Notes: generated by a model from the letters alone, not told the origin. A stretch of DNA of 64,000 bases from Basidiobolus meristosporus CBS 931.73 (GCA_002104905.1 MCFE01000068.1:123938-187937), one strand, 5' to 3'. Shown: positions 12,006 to 26,347, counted from the first letter of the stretch. A program made the numbers and translations.

Positions 12006-13270
12006 TTAAGAGAGTAGAAACGAGAGGGTCAATTTCTTGTCATCTGGCTTCTCTTCCCTAGACTCGGTGGGCAGAGATCGCGTGTCGTTGCCGTTTCTAC
12101 CGTGACTAGCATCGTTGGTGGTGCTAACGCTATTGCTTCGTGAATCACTAGTGTCATTCTCAGATTTTCCATTTTTGGCGGTCATTTGTGCCTCTTTCGC
12201 TTTTTTCTTTGATAACTTGGCCCAAACTTTGGAATCAATGATAAGTAACAATATTACACGGTAATGATATATAGCTGGCTCATACTAAGTCCACATGCAT
12301 TGCAAAGTGTCCTCGGTCCTTTGGAGTGGGTCGAATTTTAGTACTAGTGCTTGGAACGTGGGTCAATATAGGCATATATGGAAATGTACCTAATGGGCCT
12401 TTTCTCCACTCCGGTGTGTCCGTGCTAGTGAGGGGAGGTTTAGTGTCTGTACAAAGCAGGTCGGAGGAACTGCCTGTTACCAGTTGCAAGAATGACAGTA
12501 GAGTTTAGCCTGGTTACTCTTGGTTCGTTTCTGCAAATCGAAATAAAAGATATGGTTATATATTGCGGAGAGAAGTAGGCACGAAATCCAGAATTACTTT
12601 TGGTTTTTCTGAGCTTTTGGTGGGGACGGGTGATTGGGAAGGGGATGTCTATGTTGATGAATAGGCGAATTAGGGAAAAGCTCAGACTGGCATAACAGCG
12701 CTTCTGGTTACTCTTTGCTCGGCAGTCAAAAACACGTCGTATAAAGCTTTAGCAGAATCCACAAGCTGATTGGTATCTCCGGCATCTGAGCGGTCGAATT
12801 TACTAAGTATTCCAATGATTTCGTCACACCTGTTGGAGATCTTGGGTAAAGCCATCAGCGGGGTGCAGAAGAACATTGTGTCACAAGGCGATTACCTCGT
12901 TGTAATGATTTGAAGATAGTCGAAATTGAGGCTCCAAAGCATTCACTCTTTCTTTGCTGGAGAAGGCTGGGGGATAGCCTCTCACGACTGCGCAAGAATC
13001 ATCGTAAGGTCTATTGGGGTATTGCTGGGGAGGCGTGTTTGCGTAGTTGTACTTGTCCGAGGGATGAGCTTGTGGTGGAGGCAGAGCGCCCGAGTACAAG
13101 TGAGAGTAAGGGTGGCCAAGCTGAGGGCCTGGAGGTGGGTTGGAATGATTCAAAGAGTGGTTGTGCATCGAATGGGAGGGCGGATTAGGAAAGCCGCTTG
13201 GATACGCGGCATAATCGGAGGAGGAGTCGTGCATATAGGGCCTTTTGTGAGATACTGGGGAATATGACAT
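12006..13270 (-). CDS. GATA zinc-finger protein of the WC-2 class
   Basis: Putative DNA-binding transcription factor. The N-terminal exon (start 13270) is rich in Ser, Pro, His and Tyr. A helical segment follows (CDEIIGILSKFDRSD to LYDVFLTAEQR), then KRTKSNQAKLYC. The zinc finger is cut by two introns. Joining them gives CHSC, then TDTPEWRKGPLG, then PRTLCNACGL, continuing IWAKLSKKKAKEAQ. The spacing is Cx2Cx18Cx2C, the form found in Neurospora WC-2 and its relatives, with the same SPEWRKGP-like loop and the trailing WAK-KKK. WC-2 normally also has a PAS domain; none is obvious here. The splice between the first two exons was not resolved, and the rest are in frame. Role in light or nitrogen response is not shown. 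Confidence 0.8.
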
Positions 13271-13956
13271 TACACGAATCAGCGAAAGATAATAGAAGGA
13301 GGAAGAGCAAAGAGTGAATAAAGGACGAGGGAAAAATCCAAGATGATTAGGGTCAAATCACAATATAAAATTGATCCGATACCAATCACAAAACGGCAAG
13401 GAATGATGGATCAAGGATTTTCGTTCTTCAGGGAAAGTGGAAAATACCATTTCGACGTTGGTAGAAAATGATATGAATGAATCAGGCACCGCACATATCC
13501 AGATTAACTGAGATAAGCCGATGCTAGGCGGTGACACCTGGCTCTCATTGTCCCTATAGATGGTGACACTTGGCTCTTGTTGTCCCTATATTTAGCAATT
13601 CCCTAACTTTCCTGTTGAAACTCGATCTTCACCAAGCATGACAACAGCTAGTAATCGCCCATGTTTTTGGCAATAGGTATGTGCCCATCTCCCTTGGGTA
13701 GGAGGCAGCGCACAACTCTATGGATCAGCATAGCTAGATTAATCTCCCGTCGAATGTGATCCAATCTGAATCTCCCATCCAGTATTGATCCAATCAGGCT
13801 TGCTATTAAGATGGTTGTCCAATCAACCTTGATCTCATCTACCCATGTTGATAGAGATCTCCGTGAGCCGGCAACATGACGAATGTCAACATCAGATAGG
13901 TTGAGGATTTTATTGGCTGCTGTGGTTCTGTTACATATGTGGGAGTGGGGTATGGC
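13271..13956. other. Upstream region of the WC-2-like gene
   Basis: About 690 bp without a coding frame. It contains two 29-base near-copies of GGTGACACCTGGCTC-type sequence at 13530-13558 and 13562-13590 (listed separately). It serves as the 5' region of the gene to the left and the 3' region of the gene to the right. Confidence 0.45.
13530..13590. repeat. 29-base near-direct repeat, two copies
   Basis: GGTGACACCTGGCTCTCATT and its copy GGTGACACTTGGCTCTTGTT each continue into GTCCCTATA. The period is 32 bases. It lies about 260-320 bases upstream of the WC-2-like start codon. Confidence 0.7.
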
Positions 13957-14653
13957 TTAGGTGGCACAGCTGTACGGTCTCGTTGCCTTGCCTAAGGTGT
14001 GGACAGGCTCTAGATCCAGTATGTGCGTTTGAGGTCTGTTAGATCCAGCCAGCTGGATGCACTCATTGGTTGTGGAATGATTTGACGTGCCTATGCCTGG
14101 AAGGGTGGTGTAGCTGGGTGCCTTCATAGGGTTGAAGTATGCTGGGGGATCAACGGCAGCAATGTTATATGTCGGGGGTGGTGCTGAGAGAGTGACTACT
14201 TCGGAACCTATTTGGAATGGCCTCAGCTTCTGCAGCAAATGGGTCTCTTCAGATTCCAGCAATCTTACTCTCCCTCGGATGACCTATTTCATGGAAAATT
14301 CATGTCAGAGCACATATGGAGCATGTGACAGCAGTAGCCGTAGATTTTACCATGATCAGCACCATGTTGACTATCATAAGTATTAAGGGAATCAGGGCAA
14401 ACCACCATTGGAGATTGAGCGGGTCGACGCCAGCGATGAGAACCGCCGTGCCAGATAGAATGGTGATCCGTATGAACAATTTTAGTCTTTGATTGAGGTG
14501 ATTCCTCTGTTTTCGTAATTGATAAAGCTGACCCCACAGTGCTTCTGGTTGCTGCTCTGTGGTGGTTAAATCATCACTATTCGTGCTCATAGTCAAAAGG
14601 AAGATGGCGGTGGGAATCCCCGCTACTGGGTGAATATTATTATATAGAAACAT
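13957..14653 (-). CDS. Small membrane protein with two predicted TM helices, unknown function
   Basis: Two exons join cleanly (14351-14653 and 13957-14283; intron GTAAAATC...AAATAG). The first holds a Gln-rich segment (TTTEQQPEALWGQLYQLRKQRNHLNQRLKL). It is followed by two hydrophobic stretches suited to membrane spans: FIRITILSGTAVLIAGV and WWFALIPLILMIVNMVLIM. The second exon encodes a short charged stretch (RLLESEETHLLQKLRPFQIG) and a Pro-rich tail (SAPPPTYNIAAVDPPAYF) with PPxY motifs, possible WW-domain ligands. Translation may start at 14653 or at the in-frame ATG at 14590, which gives MSTNSDD. I do not recognise the family. Confidence 0.55.
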
Positions 14654-15271
14654 TTACGGAAGCCTTATATTATTCCACAGAAAGCCTCAGACATAGTTTT
14701 ACTGTCACCCTTAGACACTATTGTGTGCCATAGTCAGCTCTTACGATTTACCAGAAATGTCTACATGGGTTGCGAGTCACATTGTACCTCAAACAATAAA
14801 TAGTCTCTTCTCCAACGAGACTGTTCGGTCAAGACACTGTTTAATACCATTATCACCAGTCAGCTGATCGACATATTGAGGACACGTTGGAGGAGGTATG
14901 TGGAATGTGACTAGTGTTCCTTTTTCAGCGAATGCATGACTTCACCCGATCCCTGGAAGTACTGTTTATTCGTCTATACTTCGTGCATTACTATGTAATG
15001 TTTCATCACGGAAGTTCTTCGATTCCAACCATCTCTCCTACTTTCATCCGCTTCACAAACAAGCCTCTGCCGATTTACTTTCTTGTGCCAATACGCACTC
15101 CCCATTCCAACTGACAATAATCATGCTCATAGTGGGATTTGGATTGCACCAGGCTAGTATTGGTTAGTTTTACAACGAGAGATGTTTGAATAACGTCGGG
15201 AAAAAACTAAGAGAAAGTCACCGAAAAGCATGAATTAAGAGAAGTATATATATGAAGGGTGGGGAAAAGGA
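14654..15271. other. Intergenic, nothing recognised
   Basis: About 620 bp between the two-TM protein start and the kinesin stop, both on the minus strand. A plus-strand frame at 14914-15114 has no known motif. Confidence 0.45.
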
Positions 15272-17907
15272 TCATTTGGTAATTCTTTTTGCCACGCCAA
15301 TGTGACATGAATTGACTTTCGTGGCAAAGCGTAGGGAACACAATGTTTCTTGGAAATGGGCATTGCAGGAGGAAATATTCACGAACATCAGAGTCTTGCT
15401 GTTCCCACCTGGAAAATGCTCGGGTTAGATGGTGTGGGTGATGATGAGGTGAAGAGGAGATTACCAAGTGAATTCTGAAGAAGGTAGGTCAGTTTGGAAT
15501 TTCTATATGGGACATGCGCTTCGTTGTTGGCTATGGAGTAAATAACGTCTCCTAAACAACTGAGGCTCTTGTTGATTGCCTGAGTTTCACGAAGTCTGTC
15601 TCCAGTTGACCCTGATTGAGAAAGTCTTTCGGAGCCTGCAAGATCAATGAGGTTAAGCATTCCTTCGCTGACTTCTCCCGAGTAGGTGTTTTTGCCGCTT
15701 AGTTTGAGCATAAACACACTTGAAACATTACAAATATGGTTAATAGGTCAGTAATTCTGCGACATCGGTATGCAGACACTACCTATGGCTTCTGGAAGAG
15801 CGGTCATTGCATTGAGTAGATGCAACTGCGCGGTTTTGACCCGCACGCTTCATTAAGGCTTTCATTTTCTCAGGAGAGTCAATAGTGACTACAAATCCAT
15901 GGACGTTTAGTCTGGATTCAATCCATGGCTCAAGTGCTGCATCACTTACCTGTGGTTAGATCGCTGACAATGGTTTTTCCGTTAGGGAGATGTCTGATGT
16001 CATGTTTCTTGTTGAAGTCCCCATTCCCGAGAAGATCATTGATCGTATCGTTGTATATTTCTAGAAATTGGCCCTCCATCACATACTCCCATCCTTTGAG
16101 CTTCAACGACTCAACAGTAGAGTAGATCTGCAATACCGCTCGTGGAATAATACCAATAGTATCGGAATCAGGGAAATCGGGGCCTTCCATAGTAAAGGTC
16201 TGACAGGGTACATTAGAGATGGGCTCATACTGCATACCGCACACTTCATCTGAAGCTTACCTTTCCGCTTCCCGTTTGACCGTACGCGAAGATACACACT
16301 GGGTATCCGTCCAAAGCTGATTGAACAAGCTGTGAGATTTCTTCAAAAACCTCAGATTGTGTGGCTTTTGGTTCGAATATCTAAGACCAGAAATGGTTAA
16401 ACATTGTCTAAGATAGAAGATCCCGGTATAACTATACCTTGTCGAAAGTAAAAGGATAGGACTTCGTGACGGTTTTAGAACCATTGGCGGATTCCTGAAG
16501 TGTCGAGCATTGTTGGTTAGCCATGATCTCGAAAGTATTTGGAGATTTGGAATCTTGCCTGGCTTTGGATTAGCTCGATCTCATCCTCCTTGATAAAGTT
16601 GATCTGCAAAGGATCCTCCATTTGCTCTGGGCCTGATTTCACAAATTAGTCGGTCAGTTTTTGATTCGGAAGCGCCCTTGCTAAACTGGTATATACCTAG
16701 CAGAGGTCTCATTCTACAGAACACGCGGATATTCCCTTTGAGTTCCTACATGATAAAGTGAATGAGATTGACGTTCTTGCGCCATCATCGATATGGCATT
16801 TACCTGGATGGTATTGTGTAATTTGCGGCGAGATGCTTCTTCAGCTCTCAGCTTGGCTTCGAGCTCTGCAATGTAGGACTTGGCAACACTGAGCTCCCCA
16901 TTCATAATGTCTATATCTTGTAGTTTGGATTCGAGAGTACAGGAGGTTTCCTACATGAATGGGTTAGAATGCTGAATAAGGATACCTGAGCGACATGGGG
17001 GTATTGTGTTACCTCAAGCTGTTGTTGAGTAGCGGATTGTTGTGTTTGCAATTGAGACAGGGCTTCGGATTGTGTCGAAATGGTGCTCTGATTGACAAAG
17101 TGGAGTTGAGTACTTGGTGGAGAATCAGATGAGAAAGATGGATCAACCTTTAGATTGGAGATTTTCTGTTTGTGCTTGTGGATCCGAGATTGAGCATCAT
17201 CAAGCTGCGAGGAGATGGTGTCTTTTTCCTTTTCAAGATTCTCGTACTCTTTGTGAAGCGAATCCAAATGTGATTCGTGCTGCGATGTCAACTTCTGAAT
17301 GTCTTCGGTATACTTTTTACATTGTTCCTAGCAATCGAAAAGATATTAGTACAACGGAATCCACAAATCAAGAATGGGTCGATTATGTACCTCGAACTTG
17401 GTCTTCAATTTGTTCATTTCTTCCTGCAGCAAGTCGTCTGACAGGGGGGTGGTGGTGTCGTTGCATTGTGGCTGACTGTTGGTACACTGTTCAATTTGTT
17501 TGCGAAGTTCCTCAAAGTCGTTGACTTCGTCTCGTTAGGACAAGTTGACCCATAAAGATTTATACACAAACTTACACTGTGCCTGGTCGCAGGTATATCT
17601 AGAAAAGGTACTGGGATTGAGGGATTGGCTGTTAAATGTACTTTGCAAATTCTCCAAGTCCTCGACGTTCAGCTGATAAAGAGAAACGTTAGAGACGTTA
17701 TCGTGGGAGGTAGCTTGGCCAAGGAGAATTGCTGACCTTGGAGAAAAGTTTTGAATGATTAAGTGCGTGGTCAGCGGAAGTATTGTTGTCTTGAGTGGCC
17801 AAGATGGCTTCAGTTTCGTTCGGAGTCTGCATAAATTGGGATTAACTCGCTAGTCCCAGAGTCATCACAGCTCTTAGAAATACCTTGTGGTTAGAAGGAC
17901 CCACCAT
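15272..17907 (-). CDS. Kinesin-14 (Kar3/Ncd type, C-terminal motor)
   Basis: Minus-end-directed microtubule motor used in spindles and nuclear fusion. The start ATG at 17907 (MVGPSNHK) is followed by a long helical, Gln/Ser/Lys-rich coiled-coil region. The neck/motor junction [16 protein letters not shown] is diagnostic for kinesin-14. Motor landmarks in order: P-loop [12 protein letters not shown], with an intron falling between the Lys and the following Thr; switch [10 protein letters not shown]; switch [28 protein letters not shown]; and [18 protein letters not shown]. The protein ends shortly after [16 protein letters not shown], the usual kinesin-14 motor end. The tail domain is short, so the protein is on the small side for the family. 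Many introns of 50-65 bases interrupt it. Confidence 0.92.
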
Positions 17908-18156
17908 GGCGATAAACGTATTTGGAATAATAGCGTGAAGATAGAGCAGTTCGCACTTTTGTCCGGATTGTATACAAGCCAACAAGATATTTTTCAAAAC
18001 AAGCACATAGTAAACAAATGATTGGGGAGCAGTGATTGGATCATGTTAGCATTTATCTAAATATCAAAACAGAGAATTTGCATAACCCGAGCTTAGATCA
18101 AGGTAGCGTTTATTATTTAGTAAAATGTGCATTAAACGGAGAATATATGTATAATC

Positions 18157-19324
18157 TTAATCATCCTCTGATTCACTTCTGGTGTCCTGAGGTTTACTTC
18201 CTTTGATGACCGTCCAGAGGATACGAAGGATCGACTTGCACCATATCAGAAGGAGAACCTGAAGTGATCCTAGCAAAGCCAAAAAGATCCAGTGCACTAA
18301 TGGGCCAAAGAAACTTCCAGATTCCGGGTCCCAACGGACAATTCGGAGCTGTCCCGGGTCCTTCCAGAGGCTGTAAATGATGTGGAAGTAGATAAAGTGG
18401 CGTGAATAGAACCAGCTGGCCACGAAGATGCCAAAGGCGATGTCGCAAGATCTTTTGAACTCAAGATAGTACAAGGACTTCGCGAGCTTCAAGGCAAGGT
18501 TAGGCGGTGTACAGGATGGCTGGTGCTAGACTGAACTGACCGTTAGGATGATGTCCGAGAAATCCATCATGCACAAGACAGCGTTCCCTATTCTTGTGAG
18601 ATTGGCAAAGTAGGAGCCAATCAAGAGCGCAATGGTCACACAGTGATGTGAAACCATCAATACATGGTCCTTCCTTCTCTTCTCGATATGAACCACATAC
18701 ATTTGGCTGAGCCAGTAGCCGGTAACAATCAAGTAATACCACTTGGTTAGCGGGCTGAGATATTGATGGGGATAGCCAATCCAGAAATGGAGTGGACTGA
18801 ACCAGTAGGGGGAATGGTACATGATGTACTATGAAGCTGAAAATGAGAACAAAGAAACCAATCTGAACGAATGGGGTTACCTACCATGCCAACGGTCCAT
18901 GAAATGAGGAAGAACACGAATTGCCAACTTTGCTCCACAAACCTCTGCTTTTTGGCCCTCTTCTTGATCCCGCAGTATGTGGCGAGCGGCTCCAAGAGGT
19001 ACTGGGTGGTGAAGGCCCGGAGGAATACAAACATGATGCACCAGAATGCCATAATGTAGACATCATCTGTACCGGTTCCATACATCGTAGTATCGTTGAT
19101 ACGATAATGCAAGTGTAGGAATTTATCGGCCATGGGGAGGCGAAATAGATCCCCGATAACCACCGCGGTTAGAAATATCAACGGGAGCTCTTGGGGAATG
19201 GAAGTGCGTAAGACGGTGCTAGCAATGGCATAGAGCGCAACGTACCGATTTGGCGATCATTAACATATGCTCCAACATCCTTCCTAAAAGAAGGTTTGGC
19301 TCTATCTTGAGGCTTCAAAACCAT
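18157..19324 (-). CDS. lag1: Ceramide synthase, Lag1/TRAM-LAG1-CLN8 family
   Basis: Acyl-CoA-dependent sphingoid base N-acyltransferase of the ER membrane. Four exons join in frame. The start at 19324 (MVLKPQDRAKPSFRK) leads into several hydrophobic segments (LPLIFLTAVVIGDLF, IMAFWCIMFVFL, WQFVFFLISWTVGM). The Lag1 motif is clear: VSHHCVTIALLIGSYFAN, with the two catalytic histidines, then LTRIGNAVLCMMDFSDIILT. Further spans follow, and an acidic tail (SESEDD) like that of fungal Lag1/Lac1 proteins, where it is a phosphorylation target. A longer start at 19411 is possible but adds no conserved sequence. The gene lies 250 bases upstream of the kinesin start on the same strand and is divergent from katanin. 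Confidence 0.93.
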
Positions 19325-19733
19325 ACTGGACTTGGGGGAGAGAAGGGCTTGATGGCAAGGAGTTGGCCCAAAGGAGCTATTTAAGTAAAATTGCTTCTCA
19401 ATGCAATGCACTCATGTGGAGTTTAAATTTAATTGTCATCGACGTACCCTAAACCGCTATATTTGGAATTATTCCTTCAGTATTTATGAGATGAGATATT
19501 CTCCAATTGAAAGCTTTCCGAAACCATGGTGGCGAAGGTCTTTGGTATGGGTTGTTTATTTGAAATGTCGATGATTCCCTAAATTGCAGTCCGAGTTAAC
19601 CTTGGTTGTTTAAATCCGGGCTTATGTAGTGAGCTTTCCATGTTGTGGCGTATGATCCAATCAAGTCCTCTACCAGAGTCGAGCACTTGCTGAATATAAA
19701 CAAACGAGTCGTACTCCAAGGAGTAAGTACACT
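19325..19733. other. Divergent promoter region, Lag1 / katanin
   Basis: About 410 bp between two divergent start codons. It must contain both 5' UTRs and promoters. No sharp TATA box or coding frame stands out. Confidence 0.45.
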
Positions 19734-22246
<2,513 letters not shown>

Positions 22247-22509
22247 ACAGCAAGTTGGACTGTAAATTTTCTGATAGCATACAATAAACCAATGACGCTA
22301 ACATACACATGAAGGTGTATTTATTCAATATTTCTAAACGGCTAGACAATGATGGTAATGACATTGAAGGTTTCTATATGTCGATATATATATATATGGC
22401 CTATTTGAGTAGTGAGCTTAGGAATTGACTCTTCTTGGACACGGTTGACCTAGAATACGATGATTGTCTGATGAGGGATTAGAACTAAAGGCGGTATTAC
22501 AGAAAAACT

Positions 22510-23661
22510 TTACAGTTTCGATTGATTGAACTTCGACAAATACGCGTCTTCCAAGGCTGACTGCGTCACTGAGGAATCTAAAGGAAAACCGAAGATAAAG
22601 ATAAGTACTTAGGCGACGGTGAACAGAGCCTTGCTTACCCGATAAATCACTAAAGGAGGAGCCTGCTGAATGACTGGCATCCTCGACATCTACATGACAT
22701 CGACTGAATTTAACAGCTATCCTTGACTGCTCGAAAACTCGTCACTCTTACCTTGCTGTGTGGGACTTTTTGGTTGTTCGTCAGCCACCTCTTTGCCCTT
22801 CTCACCTGATACAGGATGACCAGATGGCATACCAATCTGAAGCTTACTCAATCTTTCGTTCACTTGTTCGTCGGTGACATCTTCGCTTTCATCTGAGGAC
22901 TCGGATTCTTCGTTATTGCCCACGGATTTAGCTCCCGAGTTGGATAAGGATCTTCTGCTAGGGTTGCTCTCCGCTACGATTGCCAATATTAGTCATCATC
23001 CCAGACTTGTCTGTTTCGAATGGTGCACGTCTACCCATTATCTCTTGTTGTTCGAGTTTGAGAGCGTCATAGTAGGATTTTTGGATTGCTGCCAGATGCT
23101 TTTTATCTACATGACGGAAGAACAACGAAGATTCGATGAATTTTGAGCAAGTGCTTCTCGAAAGACTGCACTGATTCACCTTGAGATATTTCACTGGGGG
23201 ATTTGAGGTGAACTTCCGCCGAGTCTACACCGCGGGAATCTTTAGAGGGTGTCGGAAAATTCCTAGGTTCCGCGGTCGATCTCCTTATTTGTCCTAACTC
23301 ACGAAGTTTTCTCTCGTACAAGGTGGCGGAATGCCGAAGCAGTTGCGGTATAGTAATGTTGAATTCTCTTGACAGCACCTCCCCTTCATGTGGAATTAGT
23401 GGTGGTGATAACCTTTCTTTCTTGTACAACACTGTGCTTACAGTCAATGGTTTCCTCTTTTTGTCTACTCAAAGCTTTCCAAAGCTCTCGATCGATTTCT
23501 TCACTCCAAACAGCCTGCGAAACTATTCTATTAATACCCGACGAAAGAATGTTCCAGCCGCATCAAGTCATACCTGCGAGGGAGGCTTGAAAGAGGAAGG
23601 CCTTTTCCAAGGCACTCGAATGACAACATGCAGGTCGGGTTCTTCAAAACCTAGTTCCATT
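22510..23661 (-). CDS. atg29: Autophagy protein Atg29
   Basis: Scaffold subunit of the Atg17-Atg31-Atg29 complex that seeds the autophagosome assembly site. Several short exons are needed. Exon 1 from ATG 23661 reads MELGFEEPDLHVVIRVPWKR. It is joined to AVSQAVWSEEIDRELWKALS, and then across an intron through ETIDWEVLSREFNITIPQLL and LLRHSATLYERKLRELGQ. These match the Atg29 N-terminal domain (VRLPWxRP, DWxxLxxxFxVxxPFLLxxxxxLYERxL). The middle is acidic and disordered. The C terminus GSSFSDLSDSSVTQSALEDA is the second conserved Atg29 block. The protein is smaller than many fungal Atg29s. Convergent with katanin, with 263 bases between the stops. Confidence 0.88.
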
Positions 23662-23998
23662 TGATATTAACTGGGAATTCCAAGGGTATGGCTTAAATAG
23701 TCTTGTGTAAATCAGGAGATTCTGCTACATGCTCACAATACGAGTCACTAATCCACGTGATCTCACCATGCACGTTTTTGCCCATCTTTATTACCCATCA
23801 CATCTTGGAAGCTAAACAGAGATTTTCTCAACGTTGACATCTAAGTTAAATGTGTTGAGACGTATTCTAAACCAGACAGAACCATATGGGTGGTCATGCT
23901 ACAAAATAGAATCGAGTAGAATCGACAGTGAGGTTGGCTTATATGGAATGTTGTGATCGTCTATGATTTCCTTTGTCTGACAAAAAGGAACAAAGATC
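23662..23998. other. Short intergenic region
   Basis: About 340 bp between the Atg29 start and the stop of the two-finger GATA gene, both on the minus strand. No coding frame or repeat is seen. Confidence 0.45.
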
Positions 23999-25331
23999 TC
24001 AGTTTGATGCCAGCGATTTCTTTGCTACTTTCCGGTTACCCTTCGTTTGCTTAAGGAATAAACCGCATGCATTGCACACTATTTTCCCTGCATCATTCCT
24101 TCTCCACAACGGCGTCTCGGTCACGCCGCAATTCCAGCATTTCTGATGGGAGGTGGTAGGGCGTAACACCTTCACTGTTCCATCCTTTGCTATGTACCAG
24201 GGGCGCGGCTTGTTATGCAATTTCTGACTAGATCGGTAGATGAGTTAGATCCACCAAAATTCTACGTGAATAAATCGGATGGAATCATACTATAATCCAC
24301 ATGCATTGCACAGCAGTAATTTCCCATCATTATCTCGACGCCAGCTTGGGCTATTGATGGAGAAACAATTTGAGCAGCGTTTGGCCTCTGGGTGTTCCGT
24401 CTGTGGAGGTGTACCGATAGTAGGATTCGACGTAGCTCTAGACGATTCAGACTCGGCCTCTTTATGCCTTGATCGTCGCTCCTGCTTGAGCACCCTGGCC
24501 TCTTTCGAGTCAACACCAAAGTTCATAAATGCATATATTTATATAACAGGACTATTGGACCCTTTCATTTACCCTTAGACGGCTTCTTTGCGAGAGGCGT
24601 ATAAGGCTCTAAAGTGAGATTCCCAACTACAAGACATCAGCAAAGCGAGATACCGATAGGAACCTTGGGTATATGTAATCTAACCTAACGAAGAATACAC
24701 GAACGGCTCATTATCCTCGCTACATGGGGAGGTTAGTGGCTCGAACCTGGACACTGGACTATCTAATGCATGGAAAAAATGGGATTAGAGACAAGTTGTA
24801 GACTGCATCACTACCAAAGCATACCAGCGAATCCAGAATCCTCAAGTGGTTGCATCGGATGAAAAGGTTGAGGCTGAAGGAAATCAGAGGTGGAAGGAGT
24901 GGATAGTACATGGTAGTAGTCATGCTCTCCAACACTCAGGTGTTCGAGAGCATGATGTCTAACTGAAGTGAATTGACCAGGGCTGGGAGTTGTAAGAGAA
25001 GAAAATGGTAATAGAGAAGGGGATTCGCTTGGATTATACATGTGTGGCTCTTTCATATAGCGGTAGTACTCGCAGTCGGGGAAATACATGTCGGTTGCTA
25101 TATCGTTACGTGCACACTCTTCAAACGTGGAAAGAAAGTTTACGTAACTAGTGGACGGTAGTGCGCAGCTTGAGTCATAACTGAACGCTGTGGTTTCGTG
25201 AAGCTTCTCAAATCCGGGAGTATACTGTGTGTGCTCCCTGACCTAGAAGATGGTGAGCGTTCACTTCCAAGAAGTAGGCGGTGGTGATAAAATACCTCAT
25301 TCTTCGCGGTTGCCGGTTTCTTTCCCTTCAT
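23999..25331 (-). CDS. GATA transcription factor with two zinc fingers
   Basis: Start at 25331 with a short first exon ([12 protein letters not shown]), joined to [16 protein letters not shown] and a long, Pro/Ser/His-rich disordered region (residues roughly 15-160). Two GATA-type fingers lie in the C-terminal half. The first is CSNC...[20 protein letters not shown] with an 18-residue loop. The second is CWNC...[19 protein letters not shown] with a 17-residue loop, the usual fungal/animal spacing. A basic tail follows ([13 protein letters not shown]). An intron separates the fingers. Two-finger GATA proteins in fungi include the iron regulators of the SreA/Urbs1 type, but the cysteine-rich linker typical of that group is not seen, so target genes cannot be inferred. 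Confidence 0.88.
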
Positions 25332-26325
25332 GAATATAATGGTTCAAAGGCTACCTGGGCTCTGCTTACTATAGTATTTAACTGGAACCAAAATGGAATG
25401 ACGTGTAATAAAATGGGGGAGCCTTTCGTCAAGGAAAGCCATTGCTTTTTATTGTCTCCGTTATCCTGCTTGGCTGTTTACTTTAACTTCAAGGCAAGTT
25501 TCTTAAACTCAATTAATGTTTCTATTATTAATAAAGGATCAAACTTTATTTGTCACATCAATCGTTCAATCAACACTACTCTGCCACTATAGCCTAATAG
25601 CGAACTTCAATGGACTTCAAGTAGTGATAATACAAACATGACGTTTCAGTCCACTCACGTCAAAGAGTTTAAACGGTAACTTGACAAAAGTGTTGGGCGA
25701 GGGGACATCAACTGAAATGTCGATCCATGTGCTACCCAAAGTGATTACTCAAAGGAGGTGAGGCTTTTGAAGCCTCGTTAAACTCTCGCAGTATTACAGA
25801 ACAAATCCCCCAGCAAGTGCTGGCCATTACTGAATGAATTTCCGAACCGGTGTTGGTCATTTCTGAATGATTGTTCGAATATTCATAATTTGGATATTTT
25901 AGGAATTTCTGGGGGTTTGTCTGTGCATTCAGAATATAGAAACTGCAATCCCGTAGATCACCGAGAATCTCAACCCCTACCTGCCTCTAATGAATTAGTA
26001 TATAAACAAAGGCCAGGCTTTATAAGGGAAATGGGTCAGAAGCACATCCCGGAAATTACCGACTTGCTATATTTATATGCTTTTTGGACGAATTCACTCC
26101 AATCAATTGAGAGGGATGAAAAAAATATCGAGTTTTTCTTCAATCCGATGTATTAAGGGTCAAATGGGTTTCCAAAATACATGTCGGGGCTCCTAAAATA
26201 ATTAGATCAGAAAACCTCGTCACTTCTGATTCCTATACTGAATAGAGTTCGATTTATTATTGGACCAATCATTCGGTTGGTTCGATGAATGCCTGGAATT
26301 TGCCTAAAGCAATAAATTTTGCGAA
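25332..26325. other. Divergent intergenic region
   Basis: About 1 kb between the GATA factor and the FUSC-like gene. It is AT-rich near 25480-25560. A plus-strand frame at 25890-26156 shows no recognisable domain and is not called. Confidence 0.45.
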
Positions 26326-26333
26326 TATATAAA
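26326..26333 (+). promoter_or_regulatory. TATA box, TATATAAA
   Basis: A clean TATATAAA sits 22 bases before the first ATG (26348) and 37 bases before the next in-frame ATG (26363) of the FUSC-like gene. If transcription starts about 30 bases downstream, the mRNA would begin after 26348 and the second ATG would be used. Confidence 0.45.
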
Positions 26334-26347
26334 GCCAGTCAACGCAC

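Noticed and set aside
16930-16995. GTATCCTT on the minus strand in the kinesin gene, resembling a U12-type 5' splice site
   Set aside because: The reading frame needs the donor about 29 bases earlier (GTAACACAATACC), so GTATCCTT lies inside an ordinary GT-AG intron and would leave an intron too short to splice.
22385-22397. TATATATATATA run downstream of katanin as a promoter
   Set aside because: It lies between two convergent stop codons, so no gene starts there; simple repeat.
25890-26156. 88-codon plus-strand frame before the FUSC-like gene
   Set aside because: No motif, no splice partner, and it lies in the presumed promoter region.
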